DNA from: Deltaproteobacteria bacterium
GTDB taxonomy: Bacteria; Desulfobacterota; Binatia; Binatales; Binataceae
NCBI GenBank assembly: GCA_019237115.1
Contig: JAFAHS010000240.1
Location: forward strand, 1-35,612
Direction of reading: 5' to 3'
DNA: 35,612 bases
The position numbers and the translations under genes are program-made. The notes beneath the pieces are model-generated. The model saw only the letters and a list, made by a program, of their open reading frames with translations, searched no databases and was not told where the DNA came from. Below are positions 1-8,737 of the stretch, piece by piece (within the stretch, counting starts at the first letter, position 1; every line of letters begins with the position of its first letter).

Positions 1-673
1 CCGCTCTGCACCTGCCGCCTTTAATCGCTTCGATAAGCCCGCGTTCATCATGTACCGGCGCGTCGAGCAGGGTACTTACGCAGCCGATGGAACCCGCGGA
101 ATGGGAGTCGGAGCCCGCAACCTCGGGCTTCTTGAGGTGACGCGCCACCCGCAGCGCGAACACATTCTCCTCCTCGGAGCAGGCCCCGTTCAGCACCTCG
201 ATCGCGTGCACGAACTCAAAGATTGCCAGACTGGCGGCGCGCTCGGGACGGTCGGGATCGATTGGCTCGCCGTCCGGATTGATGAAGGAAAAGCGCGGGT
301 CGAGCTTGTAGCGAAACGGATGGTTTGCGACCAGGATTCCGCCGGCCGCATCAACCACCTTACGCAGCTCCGCGAGCTTGTAGATTCCACCCACGTAGCG
401 ATCCAGGCCGAAAACCCCGATGTGCCCCATGTCGGTGGTCACCTCCATGCCGTGCAGGAACACCACCCCCGACTCGTTGCCGAGCAGGTCCACTTCGCGC
501 GCTTCCCACATATTGTCGTGCTCGGTGATGCAGACCGCGCCGATCCCGATCGCGCCGGCGCGCGCGACCAGATCAGCCGGCGCGAGGTTCGAATCCGAAC
601 TGCCGCGGTTGGTGTGAAGATGGAGGTCGACGCTGAAGTAGGGCCCCGACGGGTGCCCGCTTCCGGATGCCAT
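1..673 (-). CDS. PHP-domain metal-dependent phosphoesterase (3' end outside window)
   Basis: The complement reads as an open frame from ATG at 673 to the window edge, about 224 codons, with the C-terminus missing. PHP-superfamily metal-ligand motifs appear in order: an HLHTN motif at residues 18-22, ITEHD, GMEVTT, a central NHP and a late GSDSH. These are the histidine/aspartate/glutamate ligands of trinuclear-metal phosphoesterases such as YciV/RnaAM-type nucleases and histidinol phosphatase relatives. The substrate cannot be told from sequence. There is no signal peptide, so it should be cytosolic. It starts 9 nt after the cyclophilin stop on the same strand, so the two are probably co-transcribed. 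The family call is firm; the function is open. Confidence 0.88.
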   Translation of the reverse strand, partial: MASGSGHPSGPYFSVDLHLHTNRGSSDSNLAPADLVARAGAIGIGAVCITEHDNMWEAREVDLLGNESGVVFLHGMEVTTDMGHIGVFGLDRYVGGIYKLAELRKVVDAAGGILVANHPFRYKLDPRFSFINPDGEPIDPDRPERAASLAIFEFVHAIEVLNGACSEEENVFALRVARHLKKPEVAGSDSHSAGSIGCVSTLLDAPVHDERGLIEAIKGGRCRA

Positions 674-682
674 CACTTGATT

Positions 683-1246
683 CTACTTGGGCGGTTCCGT
701 GGCCAGCGTGATTTTCTTCATGTGATCGCCCTTCTGAATCTGGTCGACCACGTCCATGCCTTTAATCACGCCGCCAAAGACCGTGTAGTCGCCATCGAGG
801 CCCGGCTGCTTCTCCAGACAGATATAGAACTGGCTGCCCGATGAGTCCCGCTTGGGATTCACGTCATCGCCGGTGCGCGCGGTCGCGACGCTCCCGCGCA
901 GATGATGTTCGTTCTTGTCGATTTCGGCGGGAACCGTGTAACCGGGACCACCCATTCCGGTGCCGTCCGGGTCGCCGCCCTGCACCACGAAGTCGGGCAC
1001 TACCCGATGGAAGGTGAGGCCGTTGTAGAAGCCTTTTTTGACCAGGGTTTCAAAGTTCTCGACGGTTTTGGGCGCGACTTTGGGATAGAGTTCAATCACA
1101 AAGCTGCCTCGGTCCGTCTCGACGATCGCGTAATGTCCGGTATTTCTCACGGGTAAACCATCCGAGCTTGAGCCATTGCAGGCGGAAGCGATCGCCAGAA
1201 TCGCAAGGATCGTCACCACCCAGGAAGGTCTGGAAAGCTTCACCAC
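683..1246 (-). CDS. cyclophilin-type peptidyl-prolyl cis-trans isomerase, lipoprotein
   Basis: 187 residues. An N-terminal hydrophobic helix ends in a lipobox-like IASAC, so the mature protein is probably lipid-anchored in the cell envelope. The rest is a single-domain cyclophilin: FHRVVPDFVVQGGDPDGTG carries the active-site Arg and the Phe/Gln residues, and GSQFYICL and the VFGGVIKGMDVVD segment complete the fold. The role would be proline isomerisation during folding of exported proteins. Start is GTG; two consecutive GTG codons (1246 and 1243) follow an AGAGGA motif and either could be used. The PHP phosphoesterase follows closely on the same strand. Confidence 0.93.
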   Translation of the reverse strand: MVKLSRPSWVVTILAILAIASACNGSSSDGLPVRNTGHYAIVETDRGSFVIELYPKVAPKTVENFETLVKKGFYNGLTFHRVVPDFVVQGGDPDGTGMGGPGYTVPAEIDKNEHHLRGSVATARTGDDVNPKRDSSGSQFYICLEKQPGLDGDYTVFGGVIKGMDVVDQIQKGDHMKKITLATEPPK

Positions 1247-1430
1247 TTCCTCTTGCGTCGTTACAGATAAGTCTAATGGAAGTATTCGACGCGATGCGAA
1301 CGTGCAAGGGTTGAGCTCGACGGATCTTGAGGCACGGTCGGTGTATTTCCGTCCCGCCCAACCTGATTCAAGGTCCGCGCACTACGCTTTCGATGACCGG
1401 TCTTTTCGGGTGCTCGGCCTCGGGTCGTGT

Positions 1431-2210
1431 TTATTTGAGGAACGCAGTAACCGCCGCGGCGACCTTCGCCGGAGCCTCGAGCGGCATCATGTGCGCGCCG
1501 TCGATGATTTCCAGCTTCGCGTCGGGGATGCCCTTCTTGAATTCCTCCCCGTATGCGGGCGCGAGCAGCTTGTCATGCCTGCCCCACAGCAAAAGTGTGG
1601 GCGCCGTGATCCGATGCAGGCGTTTCTTGAGTCCCTTGTCGGGAATCGGCCAGTAAAATTTGCCGGTACAGCCGAGCGCCCAGGAGATGCGGATAAACCC
1701 TTCCTGATCTTCGGGGTTCAGGATGATTCGCTTCTGCGCGGGATGGTGGGGATCGTGGAACAGCAGCCCCGGCAGTTCGGTTTGTGCGGCAACGATATAA
1801 TTCCGGATCGGCCGGTTATCGAGCCACAGTCCCAGTGAATTGATTAACACCAGCTTGCCGACCCGGGTCGGGTCGGTGGCGGCCACTTCGGCCGCGACCA
1901 TTCCGCCGAACGAATGCCCGACCACCGCGGGCGACTTCAGTCCGAGCTGATCGAACAAATCGTAGTAGTACAGAACCAGGTCCCAGAAATCATCGAGCGC
2001 CTTGATCGCGTCCTCGTCGCCGGGGGTGAGACCGGGATGCGGCACCGCGTAAACGGTGAAATTCTTCGCCAGCTCGTCGACCAGTTCGGTCTCGATGAGG
2101 CCGTATCCGCCGTGCAGGTAGACCAGCGGCGCACCCGCGCCCGAAATCTTGACCGTGGGATGGACCTTGTCGCCCCACACGCTTACCGTTTGTTGCTTGC
2201 TCGCCGCCAT
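1431..2210 (-). CDS. alpha/beta hydrolase
   Basis: 259 residues from ATG at 2210. A longer open frame exists upstream, but its first 62 residues are arginine/proline-rich, unlike any hydrolase, and run into the upstream oxidoreductase gene, so I reject that start. The fold is clear: YLHGGYG oxyanion-hole loop, GHSFGGMVAAE nucleophile elbow (Ser), LLLWGRHDKL acid-loop Asp and DGAHMMPLE catalytic His. No signal peptide; cytosolic. It lies 97 nt downstream of the luciferase-like oxidoreductase on the same strand, consistent with a catabolic pair in which an oxygenation product is hydrolysed. The substrate is unknown. Confidence 0.9.
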   Translation of the reverse strand: MAASKQQTVSVWGDKVHPTVKISGAGAPLVYLHGGYGLIETELVDELAKNFTVYAVPHPGLTPGDEDAIKALDDFWDLVLYYYDLFDQLGLKSPAVVGHSFGGMVAAEVAATDPTRVGKLVLINSLGLWLDNRPIRNYIVAAQTELPGLLFHDPHHPAQKRIILNPEDQEGFIRISWALGCTGKFYWPIPDKGLKKRLHRITAPTLLLWGRHDKLLAPAYGEEFKKGIPDAKLEIIDGAHMMPLEAPAKVAAAVTAFLK

Positions 2211-2307
2211 CTTTTCGCAGAGCCTTTCCTGGATTCCGGACTTAGGGGATGCGCGCAGCCGGCCTGGTGCCGGCCGCGCAGGATTTGCCGGTCTTCGCTG
2301 CCGCAAC

Positions 2308-3558
2308 CTACGCGTGGGCGGAGACGCCCTTGCCGTTTGGCCGGGCGCGCAGCTTCTCCGGCCACCACTTGTTCTCCCATTGGTCTTCCCAAACATCGCG
2401 GAAGTGCGGCATCACTTCCCGGCAGAACAGATCGATGTTCTTGATGGTAAGGTCGTGGGGCATCGAACCGATGTGCAGCAGCACCATCAGGTTGCCGACC
2501 CGAAGTTTTTTCACGGCCTCCATCAACTGTTGGCGCACGGTCGCCGGGCTGCCCGCGATGACGAACTGATTCTCGACGAAGTCCTTGTAGCCCCAGGTCG
2601 GGATCTTGTTCATCAGGTCGAACATCTGCGGGTTCAGCTTGGTGACACTGTTGACCAGGCTCTTGTAGTCCTGGTTGCCCGCGACCGGAAAATATTCGGG
2701 CTGAATGTGCAGGCACTTGTCGTAGAAGTAGCGGATGTGCGGGTAGTACTCCTTTTCTGCGCTGGCGTCGGTTTCGGAGACCGCGACCAGCTGCAGGAAT
2801 CCGGCCCGGAAGGGATTCGGATCGTGATTACCCTTGGCGACGAAATCCCACCATCCGTCCATCACGCGCTTGCCAAAATTGTTCCCCCAGTAAGACAGGA
2901 AGCAGTAGCAGTGATCGTTACGGGCAGAAAAATCCCAGGTGCTGAGGCTCCCGCTGCCGGGAATCCACACCGGCGGAAACGGCTTCTGGATCGGGCGCGG
3001 CCAGATGTTGACCATCGGTAATTTGAAGTACTTGCCGTTCCACGCAAAAATTTCTCGGGCGGTCCACGCCTTCAGAATCAGGTCGTGAGCTTCATAGTAC
3101 CGCTCGCGCTGTTCGATCGGCGAAATTCCATAGCAAAGATTCACGTCCTGTGAAGTGCCGAGCGGCATCCCCGCGACCAGGCGGCCGCCCGAGATGCAAT
3201 CGATCATCGAATATTCTTCGGCGACCCGAATCGGAGGGTTCGAGGTCGGCAGCGTCGATCCCATCTGCACCACCGCGACGTCGGTGCCATTGGTGGCGCG
3301 CGCGAGGACCGAACCCATCAGGTCGGGATTCGGCATGAACCCGTAAGCGTTCTGGTGATGCTCGTTGACGCAGATGCCATCGATGCCGCGGTTGGCGGCG
3401 TGAATAAGTTCGTCGAGGGTCCAGTTGTAGTACTGGCCGATCCTGGTCGAATCGGCGAGCTCCCAATACGGAGGGTCGACCCACACCGAGTTGTAGCGCG
3501 TCTCGAAGTCCGCCGGCAGATCACGATACGGCATCAGGTGGAACATCGATATTTTCAT
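2308..3558 (-). CDS. luciferase-like (LLM class) flavin-dependent monooxygenase
   Basis: 416 residues. It begins MKISMFHLMPYRDLP and keeps the LLM TIM-barrel landmarks: GIDGICVNEHHQN early, RVAEEYSMIDCISGGRLVAGMP in the middle and a C-terminal helical region of the bacterial-luciferase-like family. It likely uses FMNH2 or F420H2 to oxidise a small organic substrate. The start is supported by GGAGG about 7 nt upstream of ATG 3558. The alpha/beta hydrolase follows on the same strand and the fucosidase-like gene diverges from it. A flavin reductase that could supply reduced flavin is about 17 kb away. Family assignment is firm, substrate unknown. Confidence 0.92.
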   Translation of the reverse strand: MKISMFHLMPYRDLPADFETRYNSVWVDPPYWELADSTRIGQYYNWTLDELIHAANRGIDGICVNEHHQNAYGFMPNPDLMGSVLARATNGTDVAVVQMGSTLPTSNPPIRVAEEYSMIDCISGGRLVAGMPLGTSQDVNLCYGISPIEQRERYYEAHDLILKAWTAREIFAWNGKYFKLPMVNIWPRPIQKPFPPVWIPGSGSLSTWDFSARNDHCYCFLSYWGNNFGKRVMDGWWDFVAKGNHDPNPFRAGFLQLVAVSETDASAEKEYYPHIRYFYDKCLHIQPEYFPVAGNQDYKSLVNSVTKLNPQMFDLMNKIPTWGYKDFVENQFVIAGSPATVRQQLMEAVKKLRVGNLMVLLHIGSMPHDLTIKNIDLFCREVMPHFRDVWEDQWENKWWPEKLRARPNGKGVSAHA

Positions 3559-3696
3559 CGCACAGCCTCCGCCGGCTCAGCACCGGACATCTTTTTCCAA
3601 TACCATGAGCCGGCGCCAACTCCCAATGCCTTTCTGACCCGGGCAGCAGAGACTTCGGTTGGACAGGACAGGGGCTGCACGGCACAATTCGCGGTC

Positions 3697-4941
3697 ATGC
3701 AGGAATGGTTCACCGCGGCGCGGTTCGGCATGTTCATTCACTGGGGCGCGAGCAGTCAGCGGGGATGGGAACTGTCGTGGCCGCTGGTGGGAGGGGTCGG
3801 CGTGCTGCCGCAGGCGCAAGCAGTTTCGGTCGATGAGTATCATTCGACCGCTGGCACCTTTAACCCGGTAAAATTCAATCCGCGTCAGTGGGCGCGCCTG
3901 GCCAAGCGCGCCGGCATGGAATACGCGGTGCTCACCAGCAAACATCACGACGGATTCGCGATGTTCCACTCGCGGCACACCGGCTACACGATCGAACATA
4001 CCCCGTTCCGGCGCGACATCGTGGGGGAATATGTCGAGGCATTCCGCGCCGAGGGAATTCGTGTCGGACTGTATTTCTCGCTGATCGATTGGCACGACCC
4101 CGACTATCCCGCCTTCGCGGAAAGCGACAAGCCCTATCGATGGGGACAATGGCGCCGCGGGACGCCAGCGCAGTGGAATCGCTTTCGCAGCTCGATGTTC
4201 GCGCAGATTCGTGAACTTCTGACCAACTACGGGAGAATCGATCTGCTGTGGTTCGACGGGGGCTGGGAGCGGACGCCACAGGAATGGCAGGCGCGTGAGC
4301 TGGAAAAGATGATTCGCGAACTGCAGCCGGAAATCGTGATCAACGACCGCCTGCCCGGCTGCGGCGACTACGACACCCCCGAGCAGGGGGTCCCCGCCCG
4401 AGTACCGGCGCGCGCCTGGGAAACCTGCATGACGATGAACAACAGTTGGGGCTACAATCCGTCCGACCGCCATTACAAGTCGGTTCGCAGCCTGATCAAC
4501 ACGCTCTCGGAAGTTGCCGCCAAGGGCGGCCGGCTGCTGCTCAACGTCGGCCCCAGCGGAGACGGCTCGCTGGCAACCGAGCAGGCCGAGCGGCTCGAGG
4601 CGATCGCAGAGTGGATGGCAGGCAGCGGCGAGAGCATCCTTGAAACCCAGCCCGGACTTAAGCCCTGGCAGTTCTACGGTCCTTCCACCCGGCGCGCCAA
4701 TCGCGTCTATCTGCACCTGCTCGCACGTCCCTATGACACGATTTCGGTCCGCGCAGTCCACCTGCGCAAGGTCAGAGCGGCGAGCGTGCTCGCATCGGGC
4801 GAGCAGCTCCGCATCCACAGACGCGGGGTCGTGAGTGAAATGATGTTCAATCAGGATCCGGTCGGCGAGCTGATAGTCGATGTTCCTGAAAATGCCATAG
4901 CTCCGCTGCAGACCGTCATCGCGCTGGATTTCGAGCCGTGA
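3697..4941 (+). CDS. GH29-type alpha-L-fucosidase, probably cytosolic
   Basis: 414 residues from ATG 3697. An upstream-open frame back to 3355 overlaps the divergent oxidoreductase and is not fucosidase-like. GH29 landmarks are RFGMFIHWG (residues 9-17), SKHHDGF (81-87, substrate-binding His pair), FSLIDWHDPDY (127-137) and IDLLWFDGGW (181-190), where Asp187 is the expected catalytic nucleophile. A C-terminal beta region follows the barrel. There is no signal peptide, unlike many secreted fucosidases, and no Shine-Dalgarno motif before the ATG, so a start a few codons upstream is possible. Family is clear; action on fucosides rather than a related sugar is inference. Confidence 0.88.
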   Translation: MQEWFTAARFGMFIHWGASSQRGWELSWPLVGGVGVLPQAQAVSVDEYHSTAGTFNPVKFNPRQWARLAKRAGMEYAVLTSKHHDGFAMFHSRHTGYTIEHTPFRRDIVGEYVEAFRAEGIRVGLYFSLIDWHDPDYPAFAESDKPYRWGQWRRGTPAQWNRFRSSMFAQIRELLTNYGRIDLLWFDGGWERTPQEWQARELEKMIRELQPEIVINDRLPGCGDYDTPEQGVPARVPARAWETCMTMNNSWGYNPSDRHYKSVRSLINTLSEVAAKGGRLLLNVGPSGDGSLATEQAERLEAIAEWMAGSGESILETQPGLKPWQFYGPSTRRANRVYLHLLARPYDTISVRAVHLRKVRAASVLASGEQLRIHRRGVVSEMMFNQDPVGELIVDVPENAIAPLQTVIALDFEP

Positions 4942-5081
4942 GGCACGGCGGCGGGGTCCCAGGGCCGGCCGAGCGCCGCTGCCGCGGCCGGATTGACTAA
5001 AAGATTACGTACGGCACGGGGCCTGGTTTCTTCTGCATCGAGGTCCAGGACGACCTGCGCGACCCAGCCGCTGCCAGCCGA

Positions 5082-6500
5082 CTAATTGTTCACTTTGAAA
5101 GTCCAGTCGTACTCGTGGCCATTGACGGTCATCCGCACCGAGTAGGTCGCGCCGCGGGTCAGGGGGCGGCGCGGGATTACCACTACCGACCCGTTAGCCG
5201 CCAGCACTCCGCGCCCTGCCGATTGACCGTATGACTCCGGGTTGACATAGGTGGCGGCATCGAATCCACAAGCTTCTACTTTGCTCGTCGCGCCATCGGG
5301 GGAAACGCTTTCGACGCTGAACCGTCCAAGCTTTGCAGGGACGAAGCTTCCCAAGGTCAAGGTAATCGGCAACCCGGTCGGCGCCGCATACCCCGGACAC
5401 GCGGTCAGTGGGTCCGGCCATTCGTTTTCGAAGGTTCGCAAGTCGATTCCGGCATTGGCGGGAGGAAATTTGAGGGGACGCGGAAATGATTGACGCAGAC
5501 CGGCTCCATCCACCCCACCGATCGCATTCATCGCTGCAACACAGATGCCCCCTCCACAAAAGTCGTAGTAGCCAACCCGGCGCAGATTCGGATTCAGCAG
5601 CGGCAGGCGATGAAAGGCGCCGCTGATCCAGTCCAGGATCGCGAAATTCACCAGTCCTTCAGGTTGGTGCCCGTGCCAGTAGACGAAATCGACGTCACTC
5701 TGCTTGCCTGCCTTGGCGCCGTCGGGAGTATAGCCGGGGCTACCGTCTCGCTCCTCGTGCATCTCGCCCCCCGGCATCGCGCCGTTGCGCAGCGCTTCCG
5801 AGTAGTTGGCGAGAAGGTATCGCACGTGCGCCTGATCACCCGCGCTCAGTTTCGGATCTTCGGACACCGGTTCGAGCCCGCTCAGCCTGCGATACCAGTT
5901 AAGCAGCGCAAGCCATTCGGGCTCGGTCGCCGAAGGGGCACTCGGACCACCGGAAGGGCAGCCGGTCGCAGGTGAGGCGGCCGCCTGTGCCGCGACGGAA
6001 TCGCTTGCGGCGGACCGGTGCGGCGCCGGTATGCCGTTCGTTACCCCCAGCCTTGCAGCCTTCCACACTCGATAGCGCACCACCCCGAAGCCCAGCGCGA
6101 AAAGCACCACCGTGATGAGCACAAGCGGGAAGGGGCGAATTGAGCGCAGCTCCTGAACCATGGACCGGCGGCGAGCCAGAAATGCGAAATGGGCGTCGCC
6201 GAAGCGCAGGTCATCACCGCGCTTGAGTCCGATAGGGTTTTGGATTCGAACGCCGTTGACGAAGGTTCCATTGGTCGACTCGAGATCGGTAAGTGTATAA
6301 CCGCCAAGCCGGCGCCGGATCACCGCGTGGTAGCGCGAGACCGTCGAGGCCTCGAGCACGATGTCGTTGTCCTTGGCGTAACCAATGGAGGTTTGGCCGG
6401 CGCGCAGCCGATACTCGCGCGGCGCCGATCCCCCGACCGCAACCAGCCGTGCCGTGACCGTACCCTGCGCTGAATCGCCGGACCGAGGCTGCTGACCCAT
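5082..6500 (-). CDS. FHA domain - transmembrane helix - CAP/SCP domain fusion protein
   Basis: 472 residues in clear blocks. Residues 37-107 are a forkhead-associated domain (SIGYAKDNDI, SRYHAVI, LTDLESTNGTFVNG) that would bind phosphothreonine in the cytoplasm. Residues 125-142 are one membrane helix. A Ser/Ala/Pro-rich linker follows, then a CAP/SCP-like extracytoplasmic domain at about 195-335 (EWLALLNWYRRLSGLEPV, HVRYLLANY, WISGAFHRLPLLNPNLRRVGYY) and a C-terminal beta domain ending DWTFKVNN. The topology (FHA inside, CAP outside) suggests linking a phospho-signal to the cell surface. It starts 2 nt after the HDAC-family stop, so it is translationally linked to that gene. Domains are confident, role inferred. 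Confidence 0.87.
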   Translation of the reverse strand: MGQQPRSGDSAQGTVTARLVAVGGSAPREYRLRAGQTSIGYAKDNDIVLEASTVSRYHAVIRRRLGGYTLTDLESTNGTFVNGVRIQNPIGLKRGDDLRFGDAHFAFLARRRSMVQELRSIRPFPLVLITVVLFALGFGVVRYRVWKAARLGVTNGIPAPHRSAASDSVAAQAAASPATGCPSGGPSAPSATEPEWLALLNWYRRLSGLEPVSEDPKLSAGDQAHVRYLLANYSEALRNGAMPGGEMHEERDGSPGYTPDGAKAGKQSDVDFVYWHGHQPEGLVNFAILDWISGAFHRLPLLNPNLRRVGYYDFCGGGICVAAMNAIGGVDGAGLRQSFPRPLKFPPANAGIDLRTFENEWPDPLTACPGYAAPTGLPITLTLGSFVPAKLGRFSVESVSPDGATSKVEACGFDAATYVNPESYGQSAGRGVLAANGSVVVIPRRPLTRGATYSVRMTVNGHEYDWTFKVNN

Positions 6501-6502
6501 TC

Positions 6503-7537
6503 CTAGGCGAGGTTCCAGAAGCGGCCGACGTTCCGCGCTGCGCGCTCGATGATCGGTGTAACCGCGGCGCCGTTGAGCGCCGGGTGAACGGGTTCGTCGG
6601 CGTAACGGCCCAGCTCCTCGAGCACCGCTCGTCCGGAATTGACCAGGGCGTCCAGGTCATAGCCGCCTTCCAGCGCGGCCACCATCTTTCCCTGGCAACA
6701 CTCCGCGGCCAGCTTCTTCACCCGCCGCGCCATCCCGACAAAGCCTTCTTCGGTCACGCGCATTTGCGCCAACGGGTCGCGCCAATGACAGTCGAATCCC
6801 GCCGAGACCAGGATGAACTCGGGGCGAAACTTGCGGCCGATTGGCAGGATGAAGTCGTCGAAGAAACGCAGGTATTCGTCATCGCCAAAATCGGCCGGCA
6901 TGGGAGCGTTGATGGTATAGCCTTCCCCGCGGCCCGCTCCGATCTCTTGTAGCGAGCCGCTTCCCGGATAGTGCGGATACTGGTGGGTCGACGCGTAAAG
7001 AACCTCGGGCGATTCGTAAAACATCGCCTGCGTACCATTTCCGTGATGCACGTCCCAGTCCACGATCATTATGCGTTTGAGCCCACGATGTTTTAACAGC
7101 CACGCGGCCGCGATCGCCACATTATTGAAAAAACAGAATCCCATTGCCCTATCGGGCAGCGCGTGATGGCCGGGAGGCCGCACCAGCGCAAACGCGTTGT
7201 CCGTCTCTCCATCCATCACGGCCTCCACCGCGGTGAGCACGCCGCCGGCGGCAAGAAGCGCGGTCCGGTACGAGTCTCGCGAGGTATGGGTATCAGGGTC
7301 AAAATCGAACCGCTCGAGCGCCCCGGTCTCGCCCATGCGTTGCATGTATCGGGGCTGGTGACAGAGAGCGATCTCCTCAAGGGTTGCCTCGCGCGGCGCC
7401 CGACGCTGCAACCCGGAGCGATCGACCGACTCGGTCATGTCGATCAGGGCGCGGATTCGCTCCGGGCGTTCGGGGTGGGACCGACCGGCGAAATGCCTGG
7501 TATACGCGCGATCGGTCACCACGGCGGTCTTCAGCAT
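6503..7537 (-). CDS. histone-deacetylase-family (AcuC/HDAC-like) amidohydrolase
   Basis: 344 residues from ATG 7537, which has GGAG 6 nt upstream; a GTG four codons earlier is the alternative. HDAC-fold motifs are all present: RPPGHHA, GFCFFNNVAIAA, DWDVHHGNGTQ with zinc ligands, STHQYPHYPGSG, SAGFDCHWRDPLA and LEGGYDLDAL. Bacterial members remove acetyl groups from polyamines, small amides or acetyl-lysine such as on acetyl-CoA synthetase. Length is normal. The FHA-CAP gene follows with a 2-nt gap, and tatA diverges upstream. Confidence 0.93.
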   Translation of the reverse strand: MLKTAVVTDRAYTRHFAGRSHPERPERIRALIDMTESVDRSGLQRRAPREATLEEIALCHQPRYMQRMGETGALERFDFDPDTHTSRDSYRTALLAAGGVLTAVEAVMDGETDNAFALVRPPGHHALPDRAMGFCFFNNVAIAAAWLLKHRGLKRIMIVDWDVHHGNGTQAMFYESPEVLYASTHQYPHYPGSGSLQEIGAGRGEGYTINAPMPADFGDDEYLRFFDDFILPIGRKFRPEFILVSAGFDCHWRDPLAQMRVTEEGFVGMARRVKKLAAECCQGKMVAALEGGYDLDALVNSGRAVLEELGRYADEPVHPALNGAAVTPIIERAARNVGRFWNLA

Positions 7538-7556
7538 CGTTGACTCCACGATCCGC

Positions 7557-7562
7557 TATAAT
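7557..7562 (+). promoter_or_regulatory. candidate -10 box (TATAAT) for tatA-tatC
   Basis: A perfect TATAAT lies 83 nt before the tatA start, in the gap between the divergent HDAC-family gene and tatA. A TTGACT occurs at 7540-7545 but only 11 nt separate them, too short for a classical sigma-70 promoter, so the -35 is either unrecognisable or this is a chance match. Confidence 0.3.
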
Positions 7563-7644
7563 GATGATCTGACCGGCACCGGCGCGTTTTTCCGCGGACC
7601 ATTCGGGACAATATATCGCCAAACAACTCCGACGCCATCCTGCT

Positions 7645-7875
7645 TTGAACCCTTTGGAAATACTGCTGATTCTGGCCGTAGCCCTGGTAGTCCTCGGCCC
7701 CGAGCGGATGCCAGAAGTAATCCGCGCGGCCGCCCGGATAATGCGCGAGCTGCGCGCCGCAAGTAACAGCGTGATGCGCGAGCTGAGCGACGCCATGGAG
7801 GACGACCCTCCGCGCACCGCTCAGCCCCCTGCACCCGTGTCCGAGCCGCGTGACAAATCCCCGGGGCAATCGTGA
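7645..7875 (+). CDS. tatA: Sec-independent translocase TatA/TatB-family subunit
   Basis: 76 residues. The layout is standard for TatA/B: a short N-terminal transmembrane helix (LEILLILAVALVVLGPERMPE, residues 4-24) with the conserved Gly-Pro hinge, an amphipathic helix, then a Pro/Ser-rich polar tail. The only start that keeps the whole helix is TTG at 7645. The stop overlaps the tatC start by 4 nt (GTGA), so the two are translationally coupled. Whether it works as TatA, TatB or both cannot be decided by eye; no second copy is in the window. Confidence 0.88.
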   Translation: MNPLEILLILAVALVVLGPERMPEVIRAAARIMRELRAASNSVMRELSDAMEDDPPRTAQPPAPVSEPRDKSPGQS

Positions 7876-8696
7876 GCGACGAGTCCCAGATGCCCGACCA
7901 ACATCAAACTCCGCCGGCCGAGGGTGGCAACGGCGAGGCTCGCATGTCAATCGTCGAGCATCTGCAGGAACTGCGGGTGCGCCTGTTGCGCGCCGCGATC
8001 GCGCTTGCGGTCGGGTTCATACTCGCCTATGCAGTCGTCGACCAGATCTTCTCGGCGCTGACCTGGCCGATTCGCGAGGTCTCCCACGGCAAAGTCCTGC
8101 TGATCGGCACCGGGGTCGGCGAGGCGTTCTTCACCAAGATCAAGGTTGCCCTGATCGCGGGCTTGTTCATTGCCAGCCCCGCGGTGTTTTACGAAATCTG
8201 GAAATTCATCGCGCCGGGACTCTACACCACCGAACGCAAGCTGGCGCGCCCGTTTGTAATCTTTGCGACGCTGTTCTTTTGCGCCGGTGGTTACTTCTGC
8301 TGGGCGGTCGTGTTCCGGATTGGCTATGCGTTTTTTTTGAGCGAGTACGCCAGTATCGGCATAACCCCCACCATTCGCATCAGTGAATACCTGGCCTTCT
8401 CGACCAAGCTGCTGCTCGCGTTTGGCGTGACCTTCGAGATGCCGATTTTCGCGCTGTTCCTGACCCGCCTGGGCATCATCGATTACAAGATGATGATTCA
8501 CCACCTGCGCTACGCGATCCTCGCCATCTTCATCGTGGCCGCGGCGCTCACCCCGCCCGATATGGTATCGCAGTTTCTCCTGGCCATTCCGCTGTTGCTT
8601 CTCTACGCGTTGAGCATCGGCGTTGCATACGTATTCCGTGCTCGCGAAAAGGTGGAGCCTGCGACCGCCGCCGTAGATGGCCCAAGCGCCACTTAA
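7872..8696 (+). CDS. tatC: Sec-independent protein translocase subunit TatC
   Basis: 274 residues with about six membrane helices. Family motifs are the HLQELRVRL segment before TM1, YEIWKFIAPGLY after TM2, FEMPIFALFLTRLGI, and TPPDMVSQFLLAIPLLLLY near the C-terminus. TatC recognises the twin-arginine signal and, with TatA/B, moves folded proteins across the inner membrane. The start is GTG at 7872 inside the end of tatA. About 20 polar residues precede the HLQELR motif, longer than in many TatC proteins. The charged Ala/Thr-rich tail is cytosolic. Confidence 0.96.
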   Translation: MSDESQMPDQHQTPPAEGGNGEARMSIVEHLQELRVRLLRAAIALAVGFILAYAVVDQIFSALTWPIREVSHGKVLLIGTGVGEAFFTKIKVALIAGLFIASPAVFYEIWKFIAPGLYTTERKLARPFVIFATLFFCAGGYFCWAVVFRIGYAFFLSEYASIGITPTIRISEYLAFSTKLLLAFGVTFEMPIFALFLTRLGIIDYKMMIHHLRYAILAIFIVAAALTPPDMVSQFLLAIPLLLLYALSIGVAYVFRAREKVEPATAAVDGPSAT

Positions 8697-8737
8697 GGCA
8701 GTCGCGCTCCCTGACCTACAGGAAAGGAAAGCGCCAC

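Noticed and set aside
586..596. tRNA T-loop-like GGTTCGAATCC
   Set aside because: It falls inside the PHP phosphoesterase frame (residues SSDSN) and no acceptor, D or anticodon arms fit around it.
50..844. Long plus-strand open frame of 264 codons
   Set aside because: It lies opposite the PHP and cyclophilin genes, whose conserved motifs prove the minus strand; its own sequence is Val/His/Arg-rich shadow.
4965..4991. GC-rich CCGGCC/GGCCGG hairpin after the fucosidase gene
   Set aside because: No T-run follows and such GC palindromes are expected by chance in this base composition.
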